A stretch of DNA of 12,880 nucleotides from positions 1 to 12,880 of the forward strand of contig CADBXH010000047.1 of assembly GCA_902798605.1 (NCBI GenBank), in the 5' to 3' direction. The notes under the pieces were generated by a model. The model was not told the origin of the DNA and did no database searches. It saw only the letters and a program-made list of their open reading frames with translations. Numbering within the stretch: the first letter of the stretch is position 1; every line of letters begins with the position of its first letter. The DNA is from an uncultured Ruminococcus sp. Lineage in GTDB: Bacteria > Bacillota_A > Clostridia > Oscillospirales > Acutalibacteraceae. Made by a program: the position numbers and the translations under genes. Of the stretch, positions 5,611 through 11,687 are shown one piece after another.

Positions 5611-6660
5611 TTATGGATTTATTCTGTAATAACAAGTTTTCTTTCCGTTACCTTCGCGCTTGAGTTCTCCGGAGGCGACCATTCTTCTTAATGCTCCTTC
5701 AACTGAGCTGATGCTGAGGGAAGGACAGAGTTCTCGGATATCTTGTTTTGTGAAGCGTCCGATTTTGTTCTGTGTTGCCAATCTGACAGTGTCAAGCGCG
5801 GAACGCTTTGTCTCGACCAGCGCGAATCTATCCTCAAAATCTTTATACGCGGCGAGAATCGTGCCGAGCAGATATTTGATGAAAGGTACCGGATCATCGG
5901 TTCCTTCGTGCCAGCCGTCCTGCGATGCTGCGAGTGCGTCGTAGTATAAATCCTTATTCTTGGCGATCTTGGCTTCGAGCGAGATGTATTTGCCGACAAA
6001 AAAGCCGTTTTGATAAAGCAGCAATGTCGTCAGCAGTCTGCTCATTCTGCCGTTGCCGTCGTTGAACGGATGAATACAAAGAAAGTCGTGTATAAAAATC
6101 GGTACAGCGATCAGCGGTTCCAATTCCATATTGCCGATGACACGGTTGTATTCCTCGCAGATTTTGTCAAGAGCCTCCGGCGTTTCATAAGGGGGAAGGG
6201 GAGTAAACAGCGTTTCAGAATGTCCGTCGGGATAAGTCGCGCTGATATAGTTTTGAACGGTTTTCGTCTGACCTGCCAGCGGATTATTCATATGACTGTA
6301 TAAAATCTTGTGCAGTTTAAGGATATAGTTTCTCGAAATCGGAATAGCGTCAAAATTTTCATGAATGATATTCAGCACGTCGCGGTATCCGGCAATTTCC
6401 TGCTCGTCGCGGTTTTTAGGAGCTGTTTTTTCTTCAACAAGCTGTCTGATACGCGTGTTAGTGGTGACGATACCCTCAATCGCGTTGGATGCTTCCGTGC
6501 TTTGGATTTTTGCAATCTCAACGAGCTTTTCGAGTTCTTCGGGGCGCTGCTTCAAATACAGCTCCTGCTTGCCGGCATATTTATAGATTGCGGCAATCAA
6601 GCCGAGAACCTCCGAATCCCATTTTTGATTTTTGATATTGCTATAATTAAAATCTCTCAT
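5611..6660 (-). CDS. Fic family protein (class II, with N-terminal inhibitory helix)
   Basis: This 349-residue Fic-domain enzyme carries the full active-site motif HPFNDGNGR (197-205), the signature of proteins that transfer AMP (or another phosphate group) onto hydroxyl side chains of target proteins. An N-terminal helix holds SNAIEG (58-63), matching the (S/T)xxxE(G/N) inhibitory motif, so the enzyme is probably self-inhibited by Glu62 (class II). The last 70 or so residues form a winged-helix-like domain (TKQDIRELCPSLSISSVEGALRRM), a common layout for stand-alone Fic proteins. GAGG lies seven bases before the ATG. It has its own promoter inside a repeat that also occurs before the ATPase gene at 8067. 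No separate antitoxin is needed for this class. Targets are unknown. Confidence 0.93.
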   Translation of the reverse strand: MRDFNYSNIKNQKWDSEVLGLIAAIYKYAGKQELYLKQRPEELEKLVEIAKIQSTEASNAIEGIVTTNTRIRQLVEEKTAPKNRDEQEIAGYRDVLNIIHENFDAIPISRNYILKLHKILYSHMNNPLAGQTKTVQNYISATYPDGHSETLFTPLPPYETPEALDKICEEYNRVIGNMELEPLIAVPIFIHDFLCIHPFNDGNGRMSRLLTTLLLYQNGFFVGKYISLEAKIAKNKDLYYDALAASQDGWHEGTDDPVPFIKYLLGTILAAYKDFEDRFALVETKRSALDTVRLATQNKIGRFTKQDIRELCPSLSISSVEGALRRMVASGELKREGNGKKTCYYRINP

Positions 6661-6683
6661 AAGATTACCTCAAATATATCTTA

Positions 6684-6796
6684 TTTCCCTTAAATCTTAT
6701 CATAAAATAAGGGAATAGTCAATTGCTTAAGGGGATATTCCCTTATTATTCTTGCAAAATTAAGGGTATATATTCTTGATGATAAAACATTGATTA
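6684..6796. repeat. Regulatory repeat R1 (related to R2 at 7840-7954)
   Basis: About 113 bp that aligns almost end to end with 7840-7954, roughly three quarters identical by eye. Both copies begin TTTCCCTTAAA, contain AATAAGGGAATAG, CTTATTATTCT and TTAAGGGTAT, and end ATTGATTA. R1 holds a perfect 12-bp inverted repeat, AATAAGGGAATA (6706-6717) and TATTCCCTTATT (6736-6747), overlapping the fic promoter. It looks like a multi-operator control region. Confidence 0.75.
6694..6722 (-). promoter_or_regulatory. Promoter of fic gene
   Basis: On the minus strand TTGACT (6717-6722) and TAAGAT (6694-6699) are 17 bp apart. The start near 6687 gives a leader of about 27 nt. The left arm of the R1 inverted repeat covers most of the spacer, a position expected for repression. 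Confidence 0.6.
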
Positions 6797-6837
6797 AAAA
6801 TCTTTTTCAAAATGTTCTTGTTGTTGAATGATATAAC

Positions 6838-6849
6838 ACCCTAAAGGGT
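6838..6849. promoter_or_regulatory. Candidate operator O1 of HipB-like regulator
   Basis: ACCCTAAAGGGT, followed by ATAA, is a near-perfect palindrome. The same core recurs 39 bp downstream (O2), with a variant at O3 in the promoter. Confidence 0.55.
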
Positions 6850-6876
6850 ATAATCAAATCGAGTGAAGTCAATAAG

Positions 6877-6888
6877 TCCCTAAAGGGT
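6877..6888. promoter_or_regulatory. Candidate operator O2 of HipB-like regulator
   Basis: TCCCTAAAGGGT followed by ATAA, identical to O1 except for the first base. The start-to-start distance from O1 is 39 bp, close to four helical turns. Confidence 0.55.
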
Positions 6889-6908
6889 ATAAATTGTTAA
6901 TTAATCTA

Positions 6909-6937
6909 TTGACAATAGCACCGATAGGGTGTAATAA
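6909..6937 (+). promoter_or_regulatory. Promoter and operator O3 of HipB-like regulator
   Basis: TTGACA (6909-6914), a 17-bp spacer and TAATAA (6932-6937). The spacer contains CACC-GATAG-GGTG (6919-6931), a diverged relative of O1/O2. A repressor bound there would block the promoter, so autoregulation is likely. Confidence 0.6.
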
Positions 6938-6953
6938 AAAAACGGTGATGACA

Positions 6954-7163
6954 ATGAATCCAATTGCAAAATTTATAAAAGAGAATCGAAAGGCTGCAGG
7001 CTTGACGCAGGAGGAGTTTGCATTGCGTTCGGGTTTGGGATTGCGTTTTGTGCGTGAACTTGAACAGGGCAAGCCAACAGTGCGAATGGATAAGGTAAAT
7101 CAGGCGCTTGCTATGTTTGGAATGGAAGCTGTGCCAGGCAGGAAGGCGATTGAGAATGAGTGA
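6954..7163 (+). CDS. HipB/Y4mF-like helix-turn-helix antitoxin regulator
   Basis: A 69-residue XRE-type protein. The helix-turn-helix is KFIKENRKAAGLTQEEFALR followed by SGLGLRFVRELEQGKPTVRM, and the end (KVNQALAMFGMEAVPGR) is typical of the Y4mF/HipB antitoxin group, whose members normally precede a HipA-type kinase toxin and repress their own promoter. The ATG at 6954 follows GGTGAT; an ATG two codons earlier (6948) is possible, and a longer frame from 6894 overlaps the promoter and is rejected. Three candidate operators precede it. No hipA follows: the next frame is a short interrupted stretch, then a DUF6548-like gene. It may be an orphan antitoxin, or may pair with the downstream membrane protein. 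Confidence 0.88.
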   Translation: MNPIAKFIKENRKAAGLTQEEFALRSGLGLRFVRELEQGKPTVRMDKVNQALAMFGMEAVPGRKAIENE

Positions 7164-7245
7164 ATATAATATTCAAATGTTATTTGACGGTCCCGAGTGA
7201 GGCAGTATGAAAGCTTTATTAGAGACTATCTGGATATGTAAATGA
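7156..7245 (+). pseudogene. Short interrupted frame after the antitoxin gene
   Basis: An ATG overlapping the antitoxin stop (ATGAGTGA) opens a frame of 14 residues (MSEYNIQMLFDGPE), stops at 7198-7200, then continues in the same frame for 14 more codons (GSMKALLETIWICK) to a second TGA. The overlap position is where a toxin gene would normally begin, so it may be the remnant of a lost partner. No similarity is recognised and chance is quite possible. Confidence 0.25.
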
Positions 7246-7274
7246 ATATGTTTTTGGGTGGAGTAAAGTAGAGA

Positions 7275-7778
7275 ATGGACAACATACACATTGAATTTTT
7301 GGAAGAATATAAATATGTGGATGCGATTTGTCGGGATATGCTTGGCACCAAAAAGGGAGTCAGTGCGTACATAGAACAGTTGGATGAAACGCCGATGACT
7401 GTGCGGTATTGGATCACGGAGTGGAATGATGAGTACAGACAGCTAAAGCACATTCGATGGCTGCGCAATCAGATTGCACACAGCACCGAATCTGTAGAGT
7501 GTACTCAGTCTGATTTGGATTGGTTAAAGGGCTTACATAACAGACTTCTCACGCAGCAAGACCTTTTGGCAAAGGCTCACCGGGTTATAAAAGAGTCTCA
7601 AATTCAAAGACAACAGCAGTTGGCTAAGACTGTTACGGCGGCTGCACCGAAGCCCGACGCAAACGTATATCGTTCACCGAAAGGACCTCGCAAATCTTGG
7701 ATTTTGATTGCGGTTATAGCGGCATTAGCGATAATAATCGGACTCTTGATTTGGGTTGCCAATGGTACGGCAAAATAA
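7275..7778 (+). CDS. DUF6548-like membrane-anchored protein with HEPN-like motif
   Basis: This 167-residue protein resembles the small Clostridia family I know as DUF6548: it starts MDNIHIEFLEEYK and has CTQSDLDWLKGLHNRLL in the middle. The central LRNQIAHS (Arg64 to His69) matches the Rx4H pattern of HEPN domains, so an RNase or RNA-binding fold is possible but not shown. A basic linker (about 118-140) is followed by one membrane segment at about 142-163 (ILIAVIAALAIIIGLLIWVA) close to the C-terminus, so the soluble part should face the cytoplasm. The ribosome site is modest (GGTGGAG, 11 bases upstream). The gene lies 111 bp behind the HipB-like regulator with no own promoter seen, and is followed at once by a terminator. 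Its role is unknown. Confidence 0.75.
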   Translation: MDNIHIEFLEEYKYVDAICRDMLGTKKGVSAYIEQLDETPMTVRYWITEWNDEYRQLKHIRWLRNQIAHSTESVECTQSDLDWLKGLHNRLLTQQDLLAKAHRVIKESQIQRQQQLAKTVTAAAPKPDANVYRSPKGPRKSWILIAVIAALAIIIGLLIWVANGTAK

Positions 7779-7782
7779 AATC

Positions 7783-7812
7783 AGCCGGGAGATTGAGCGT
7801 CTCCCGGCTTTT
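7783..7812 (+). terminator. Intrinsic terminator (family A, copy 2)
   Basis: AGCCGGGAGA and TCTCCCGGCT pair over 10 bp around TTGAGCG, followed by TTTT. It lies four bases after the DUF6548-like stop. Compared with the copy at 5572, an A-T pair in the stem is replaced by G-C on both sides while most of the loop is kept. Confidence 0.85.
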
Positions 7813-7839
7813 CTAATATAATATGGATCAACAACATTC

Positions 7840-7954
7840 TTTCCCTTAAAATCCACCTTAAAATAAGGGAATAGACAGTTGATTAAGGGAATACTTCCTT
7901 ATTATTCTACCAAATTTTTAAGGGTATTAATTCTTGGCAAAAGAATATTGATTA
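7840..7954. repeat. Regulatory repeat R2 (related to R1)
   Basis: This is the second copy of the 113-bp control region, 27 bp after the terminator and upstream of the ATPase gene. It keeps AATAAGGGAATA (7862-7873), TTAAGGGAATA (7883-7893) and a degenerate TACTTCCTTATT (7892-7903). The promoter that R1 supplies to fic is degraded here (CTGTCT in place of TTGACT). Confidence 0.75.
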
Positions 7955-7956
7955 TG

Positions 7957-8007
7957 ATTCCCTCGAAAAATGTTTAAATTACAGCAAATATTCCCTCATA
8001 AAATGTT
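7957..8007 (+). repeat. Pair of 18-bp direct repeats upstream of ATPase promoter
   Basis: ATTCCCTCGAAAAATGTT (7957-7974) and ATTCCCTCATAAAATGTT (7990-8007) match at 16 of 18 positions and are 33 bp apart. They contain the ATTCCCT half-site found in R1/R2, so they may extend the operator array. Confidence 0.5.
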
Positions 8008-8016
8008 ATAATATGA

Positions 8017-8045
8017 TTGATAATTCGCTCCAATTATGTTATACT
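8017..8045 (+). promoter_or_regulatory. Promoter of AAA_14/DUF4143 ATPase gene
   Basis: TTGATA (8017-8022), a 17-bp spacer and TATACT (8040-8045). Transcription would start near 8052, which supports translation from the ATG at 8067. Confidence 0.7.
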
Positions 8046-8066
8046 TCTTACTGTAGGAGTGATAGC

Positions 8067-9407
8067 ATGACTTATTTAAAGCGTAAAGCCGATTTGTTTT
8101 TAACTGAATGGAAAGCAGATGCAGACAGAAAGCCTTTGATGATTAAGGGCGCTCGTCAGGTCGGAAAGACTGAGACTATCCGTAGGTTTGGTGAAAGCAA
8201 TTATAGTAGTTTCATTGAAATAAATTTTTATGAAGAACCGAAATATAAGGCAATCATCCGTGACGGATATGGTGCGGCTGAAATCATTAAAAATATATCT
8301 CTGATTGATCCTTCAAAGAGGTTTATTGAGAATGAGACTTTGATTTTTTTTGATGAAATACAAGATTTTCCGGAGATTGCGACTTCGCTCAAGTTCTTTG
8401 CTCAGGATGGTCGTTTTGATGTGATTTGCAGCGGCTCATTACTTGGTATCCACTACAAGAGGATTGAGAGTAACAGCGTTGGCTACAAAACCAATTACGA
8501 GATGAACTCGCTTGATTTTGAGGAATTTCTTTGGGCATTACATTACAGCGAGGAACAAATTGGAAGTATTTTTGATCATATGCTTGATCTTAAGCCGTTT
8601 AGTCAGCTGGAGCTTGATACATTTAATCGGTGCTTTTTGGAGTTTTCAATTCTCGGCGGAATGCCTGCGGTCGTGAGGGATTATATTGATAAAGGTACTT
8701 TTGAAGGAAGTCTTGATACGCAGCGGCAGTTATTGCTTGACTATGAGGACGATGTTCGCAAGTATGCAGAGGGGCTTGATCAAAGTAAAATTATCAATGT
8801 GTTTAGACACATCCCTGTTCAGCTTGCAAAAGATAATAAGAAATTTCAGATTTCAAAGGTCGCAAAGGGTGCGCGTTCAAAGGATTATATCGGCTGTATC
8901 GATTGGCTGAATGATGCTGGTATAATTAACATATGCTATTGTATGAGCTTTCCCGAACTGCCGTTGAAAGGTAACTATGACAGTTCTAAATATAAAATTT
9001 ATATGCGGGATACAGGATTGCTCGTTGCAATGCTTGACGAAGAATCGCAAGATGATTTGCGTGTTAACAAAAACCTCGGTGTTTACAAGGGCGCTTTGTA
9101 TGAAAACATTGTTGGTGATGCGCTGGTTAAGGAAGGGTATCAGCTATATTATTACAAGAGAGAGGACTCCACTTTGGAGCAGGATTTCTTTGTGAGGACA
9201 AAGCGGTCGTTGGTTCCTATTGAGGTCAAAGCAAATAACAACCGCGCAAAATCTTTGAAAACGCTAATCAAGAGTGAGAAATATTCCGATGTTCAATATG
9301 GCATAAAGCTTTGTAACGCAAATATTGGTTTTAACAACAGCATTTATACGTTCCCATATTTCTGTACCATTATGCTGAAAAAGTATTTGGCAGAGCAGGA
9401 TTGGTGA
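8067..9407 (+). CDS. ATP-binding protein, AAA_14 plus DUF4143
   Basis: This 446-residue protein has an N-terminal P-loop ATPase domain with Walker A GARQVGKT (28-35) and Walker B LIFFDEIQ (92-99, Asp96-Glu97). A DUF4143 region follows, containing IYMRDTGLLVAML, GALYENIVGDAL and a C-terminal YYYKREDSTLEQDFFV...VPIEVKA stretch. That stretch resembles the acidic-acidic-ExK pattern of PD-(D/E)xK nuclease folds. Such ATPases are abundant in bacteria and archaea with no settled function. The ATG at 8067 has AGGAG seven bases upstream and a promoter at 8017-8045; a frame opening at 8013 would start inside that promoter. It is a single-gene unit followed by a terminator at 9481-9518. It may act as a stand-alone toxin-like or regulatory ATPase; this is inference. 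Confidence 0.9.
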   Translation: MTYLKRKADLFLTEWKADADRKPLMIKGARQVGKTETIRRFGESNYSSFIEINFYEEPKYKAIIRDGYGAAEIIKNISLIDPSKRFIENETLIFFDEIQDFPEIATSLKFFAQDGRFDVICSGSLLGIHYKRIESNSVGYKTNYEMNSLDFEEFLWALHYSEEQIGSIFDHMLDLKPFSQLELDTFNRCFLEFSILGGMPAVVRDYIDKGTFEGSLDTQRQLLLDYEDDVRKYAEGLDQSKIINVFRHIPVQLAKDNKKFQISKVAKGARSKDYIGCIDWLNDAGIINICYCMSFPELPLKGNYDSSKYKIYMRDTGLLVAMLDEESQDDLRVNKNLGVYKGALYENIVGDALVKEGYQLYYYKREDSTLEQDFFVRTKRSLVPIEVKANNNRAKSLKTLIKSEKYSDVQYGIKLCNANIGFNNSIYTFPYFCTIMLKKYLAEQDW

Positions 9408-9427
9408 TTAGTAAACACTTATCTGTT

Positions 9428-9476
9428 ACAAAAAATACAACGAATATCTTTCTTGGATCACAAAAAATACAACGAA
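9428..9476 (+). repeat. 17-bp perfect direct repeat after ATPase gene
   Basis: ACAAAAAATACAACGAA occurs at 9428-9444 and 9460-9476, 32 bp start to start, between the ATPase stop and its terminator. The length and exact match make chance unlikely despite the A-rich content. Confidence 0.6.
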
Positions 9477-9480
9477 AAAC

Positions 9481-9518
9481 AGGCTCGGCGCAACAGAAAA
9501 TGCACCGAGCCTATTTTT
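9481..9518 (+). terminator. Intrinsic terminator (family B, copy 1)
   Basis: AGGCTCGGCGC and GCACCGAGCCT pair with one C-A mismatch around a 10-nt loop, followed by ATTTTT. It ends the ATPase unit and is nearly identical to the terminator at 11637-11676. Confidence 0.85.
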
Positions 9519-9728
9519 ACCCTTCTCAAATACCTACTGTGAATCAATTTTTCTCCGTCATTATGTACTAACCAAGCCCCTGCCTTTCAGCGAACCTGCC
9601 TATATTTATGCAGAAATTCAGCCACGGTATCAATGTTATCTGTGACGGGTCAAGATTTTGGATATATATGGTAATTATGGGACTTCTGACAGTCTTAGAA
9701 TATATCTTTCAAATATATTTCATGAATT
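9519..9728. other. Unassigned spacer before the AlbA-type cassette
   Basis: About 210 bp with no gene I can support. Short frames exist on both strands but lack ribosome sites and recognisable motifs. The stretch separates the ATPase terminator from the TTCGAA operator array. It could be decayed coding sequence. Confidence 0.4.
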
Positions 9729-9787
9729 TTCGAATAAATTATTCGAATAAATTAAAAACAATTCGAATAATTGTTGACTTATTCGAA
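9729..9787. promoter_or_regulatory. Array of TTCGAA operator-like sites
   Basis: The palindrome TTCGAA, mostly within AATTCGAATAA-like contexts, occurs at 9729, 9742, 9762 and 9782. The last three are spaced exactly 20 bp apart and the final one lies between the -35 and -10 boxes. Two more copies lie inside the gene start (9825 and 9857). This strongly suggests a repressor site cluster, probably for the wHTH-containing product. Confidence 0.65.
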
Positions 9788-9802
9788 AATAATAGTTATA
9801 AT
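9774..9802 (+). promoter_or_regulatory. Promoter of AlbA_2/HATPase gene
   Basis: TTGACT (9774-9779), a 17-bp spacer and TATAAT (9797-9802). The expected start near 9809 lies only about 10 nt before the ATG at 9820, so the leader is barely long enough for the AGGTGAT ribosome site. Confidence 0.8.
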
Positions 9803-9819
9803 AAAAGCAGGTGATAAAA

Positions 9820-11256
9820 ATGCTTTCGAAAGATTTGGTAGAATTAATTCAACAAATTCGAAAAAACGGTTCTGAGGATAATCGGATTGAGATAAAAAAA
9901 GCTGCCGGAGGATGTCCAAAGATTTATGACACACTTTCCAGTTTTTCCAATCAATCCGGAGGAGGCATTATTATATTCGGTATAGATCAAGATAACGATT
10001 TTGATTTATGCGGCGTTTATGATGCCGATGATTTACAGAAGAATATTGTATCAATGTGCAAGCAGATGACGCCGGTTGTCCGCCCTGTGTGTACTGTCGC
10101 GACGATAGCTGACAAAGTGTTTGTCAGCGCTGAAATTCAAGAGATAGATATGTTTGAAAAGCCGTGCTTTTATACCGGAGCAGGCAGGCTGAAAGGTTCG
10201 TATATCCGCGTTGGTGACAGCGATGAGCACATGACGGAATATGAGATTTACAGCTATGAGGCGTTCCGCAAGAAGATACAAGACGAGATTCGTGTAGAGG
10301 CCAGGGCTGAAATAGAAGATATTGATACGGACAGCTTTGCGTATTATTTAACCCAACTTCGCAGAACAAAGCCGCAGCAGGGAAATCTTGCAACGGAAAA
10401 GGTGATGAAGCTGCAGGGCTTTTCGGACGGTCAGAAGCCTACTTTAGCGGGAATTATGATGTTTGCTGAGTATCCGCAGGCTTTTTATCCGCAGCTGTGT
10501 ATCACTGCGGTCTCCGTGCAGGGATATGAAATCGGCGATTTGGGAGATTTATCGCAGCGCTTTGATGATAATGAACGGATCGAAGGGACAATTCCGCAGA
10601 TGCTTGAGGAAGCGTTGGGCTTTGTCCGGCGCAATATCAAAGTCAGAACCATTATTGATTCCGCAACAGGCAAGCGCGAGGATAAGCCGGAATATCCGAT
10701 TGTCGCATTAAGAGAAGTGATACTCAACGCATTGATTCACAGAGATTACAGTATTCATACGGATTTATCGCCTGTTACAATTCGTATTTTCAAAAACAGA
10801 ATCGAAATTGAGAATCCCGGCGGTTTGTACGGTAGAATGACGATGGATGAGCTGGGAAAAACGATAGCTGACACGCGTAACCCCTTTATCGCAAAGGCAA
10901 TGGAAGTAATAGGCGAGACAGAAAACCGTTTCAGCGGAATTCCAATTATCAGAAGATTGATGGCGGAGTACCGCTTGCCGGAGCCGTTGTTTGAAAGCAA
11001 GCGCGGCGTTTTTAAAGTTACACTGTTCAATCACCGGGAATCAAACGAAACAACAAAGGAAAATCCGCTGGTTGATCAGATTTTGGATTTTTGTTCAGTG
11101 TGGAGAACAAGAGCGGAATTAAAGGAACGGTTCAGCCACTTAACGTCATCCTATTTGATGAGTTATTTTGTCAATCCGTTGGTGGCACAGGGAAGGATTG
11201 AACTCCGCTATCCCGACAAGCCCCGAAGCAAAAAACAGGAATATAAGACGGTATGA
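9820..11256 (+). CDS. AlbA_2 (Schlafen AlbA) / HATPase_c_4 regulator with wHTH tail
   Basis: The 478-residue protein begins with an AlbA_2-type region, usually called a putative DNA-binding/divergent AAA_4 domain (about 17-140: RIEIKKAAGG; FSNQSGGGIIIFGI; GSYIRVGDS). After a linker it has a GHKL-like HATPase_c_4 region with LREVILNALIHRDYS and IEIENPGGLYGRM (about 300-350), then FIAKAMEVIGETENRFSGIP (about 360-385). The last 70 residues look like a winged helix and the tail is basic. This architecture is common for stand-alone regulators of unknown signal. I take ATG 9820 (AGGTGAT just upstream) over the GTG at 9811. TTCGAA sites over its promoter suggest autoregulation. The downstream 113-aa gene is probably cotranscribed. 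Confidence 0.9.
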   Translation: MLSKDLVELIQQIRKNGSEDNRIEIKKAAGGCPKIYDTLSSFSNQSGGGIIIFGIDQDNDFDLCGVYDADDLQKNIVSMCKQMTPVVRPVCTVATIADKVFVSAEIQEIDMFEKPCFYTGAGRLKGSYIRVGDSDEHMTEYEIYSYEAFRKKIQDEIRVEARAEIEDIDTDSFAYYLTQLRRTKPQQGNLATEKVMKLQGFSDGQKPTLAGIMMFAEYPQAFYPQLCITAVSVQGYEIGDLGDLSQRFDDNERIEGTIPQMLEEALGFVRRNIKVRTIIDSATGKREDKPEYPIVALREVILNALIHRDYSIHTDLSPVTIRIFKNRIEIENPGGLYGRMTMDELGKTIADTRNPFIAKAMEVIGETENRFSGIPIIRRLMAEYRLPEPLFESKRGVFKVTLFNHRESNETTKENPLVDQILDFCSVWRTRAELKERFSHLTSSYLMSYFVNPLVAQGRIELRYPDKPRSKKQEYKTV

Positions 11257-11290
11257 ACATTATGAAATATAATGAAAGCGAGGGATTACC

Positions 11291-11632
11291 ATGTATCAAT
11301 TTGAGGAAAAAGATTGGAAGCTGTTCCGTGAAAAGCTGCCCGAATGGCAGGAAGCGTATATAGAGCGGCTGATTAAGGAATATGCCGAACTGCTTGACGG
11401 TGATGCATCGGCGTCCGAAAAATTTTGGGCGCTTGACAAGCGCATTCGCGCGGATAGACAGAGCTTAGGCGTTCGAGTAAACGAGGTCAGCAGGTCAAAA
11501 CTGCAAAATATTTTGACCGGATTGATTATTGAAAACGTCATTGCAGAGGATGATTTGCAGGATTTCAGCGATGAGCTTCAGGAATCCACATTGCAATGGC
11601 TTCAACTATATCACAGAAACCTTGAAGAATAA
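11291..11632 (+). CDS. Hypothetical acidic helical protein (113 aa)
   Basis: This 113-residue frame begins MYQFEEKDWKLFREKLPEWQ and is acidic, mostly helical and soluble, with no membrane segment or catalytic motif. I recall similar proteins across Clostridia, sometimes carrying a misleading transporter annotation, but nothing in the sequence supports transport. The middle (DKRIRADRQSLGVRVNEVSR) carries the few basic residues, and the end (DDLQDFSDELQESTLQWLQLY) is strongly acidic. AGGGA lies six bases before the ATG. It follows the AlbA-type gene by 34 bp and precedes a strong terminator, so the two form a unit. Function unknown. Confidence 0.8.
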   Translation: MYQFEEKDWKLFREKLPEWQEAYIERLIKEYAELLDGDASASEKFWALDKRIRADRQSLGVRVNEVSRSKLQNILTGLIIENVIAEDDLQDFSDELQESTLQWLQLYHRNLEE

Positions 11633-11636
11633 GCAG

Positions 11637-11676
11637 AACAGGCTCGGCGCAACAAAAAATGCGCCGAGCCTGTTTT
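11637..11676. terminator. Intrinsic terminator (family B, copy 2)
   Basis: A perfect 14-bp stem, AACAGGCTCGGCGC / GCGCCGAGCCTGTT, with a 10-nt A-rich loop and TTTT after it. It lies between convergent genes, 12 bp from the minus-strand stop at 11688, and its symmetric arms suit two-way use. Confidence 0.9.
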
Positions 11677-11687
11677 AGCTTTGTAGG

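Noticed and set aside
6894..6953. Upstream extension of the HipB-like gene to 6894
   Set aside because: It covers the promoter and operator O3, and the extra residues do not resemble the family.
8013..8066. Upstream extension of the ATPase gene to an ATG at 8013
   Set aside because: It would start inside the TTGATA-17-TATACT promoter and lacks a ribosome site; ATG 8067 has AGGAG at the right distance.
9530..9641. Minus-strand frame reading DNIDTVAEFLHKYRQVR, a stop, then AWLVHNDGEKLIHS
   Set aside because: It looks protein-like but is too short, interrupted and unmatched to any family I know; possibly decayed coding DNA.
9608..9814. Plus-strand 68-codon frame with a hydrophobic stretch
   Set aside because: It has no ribosome site, runs through the operator array and promoter of the next gene, and its composition simply reflects AT-rich DNA.
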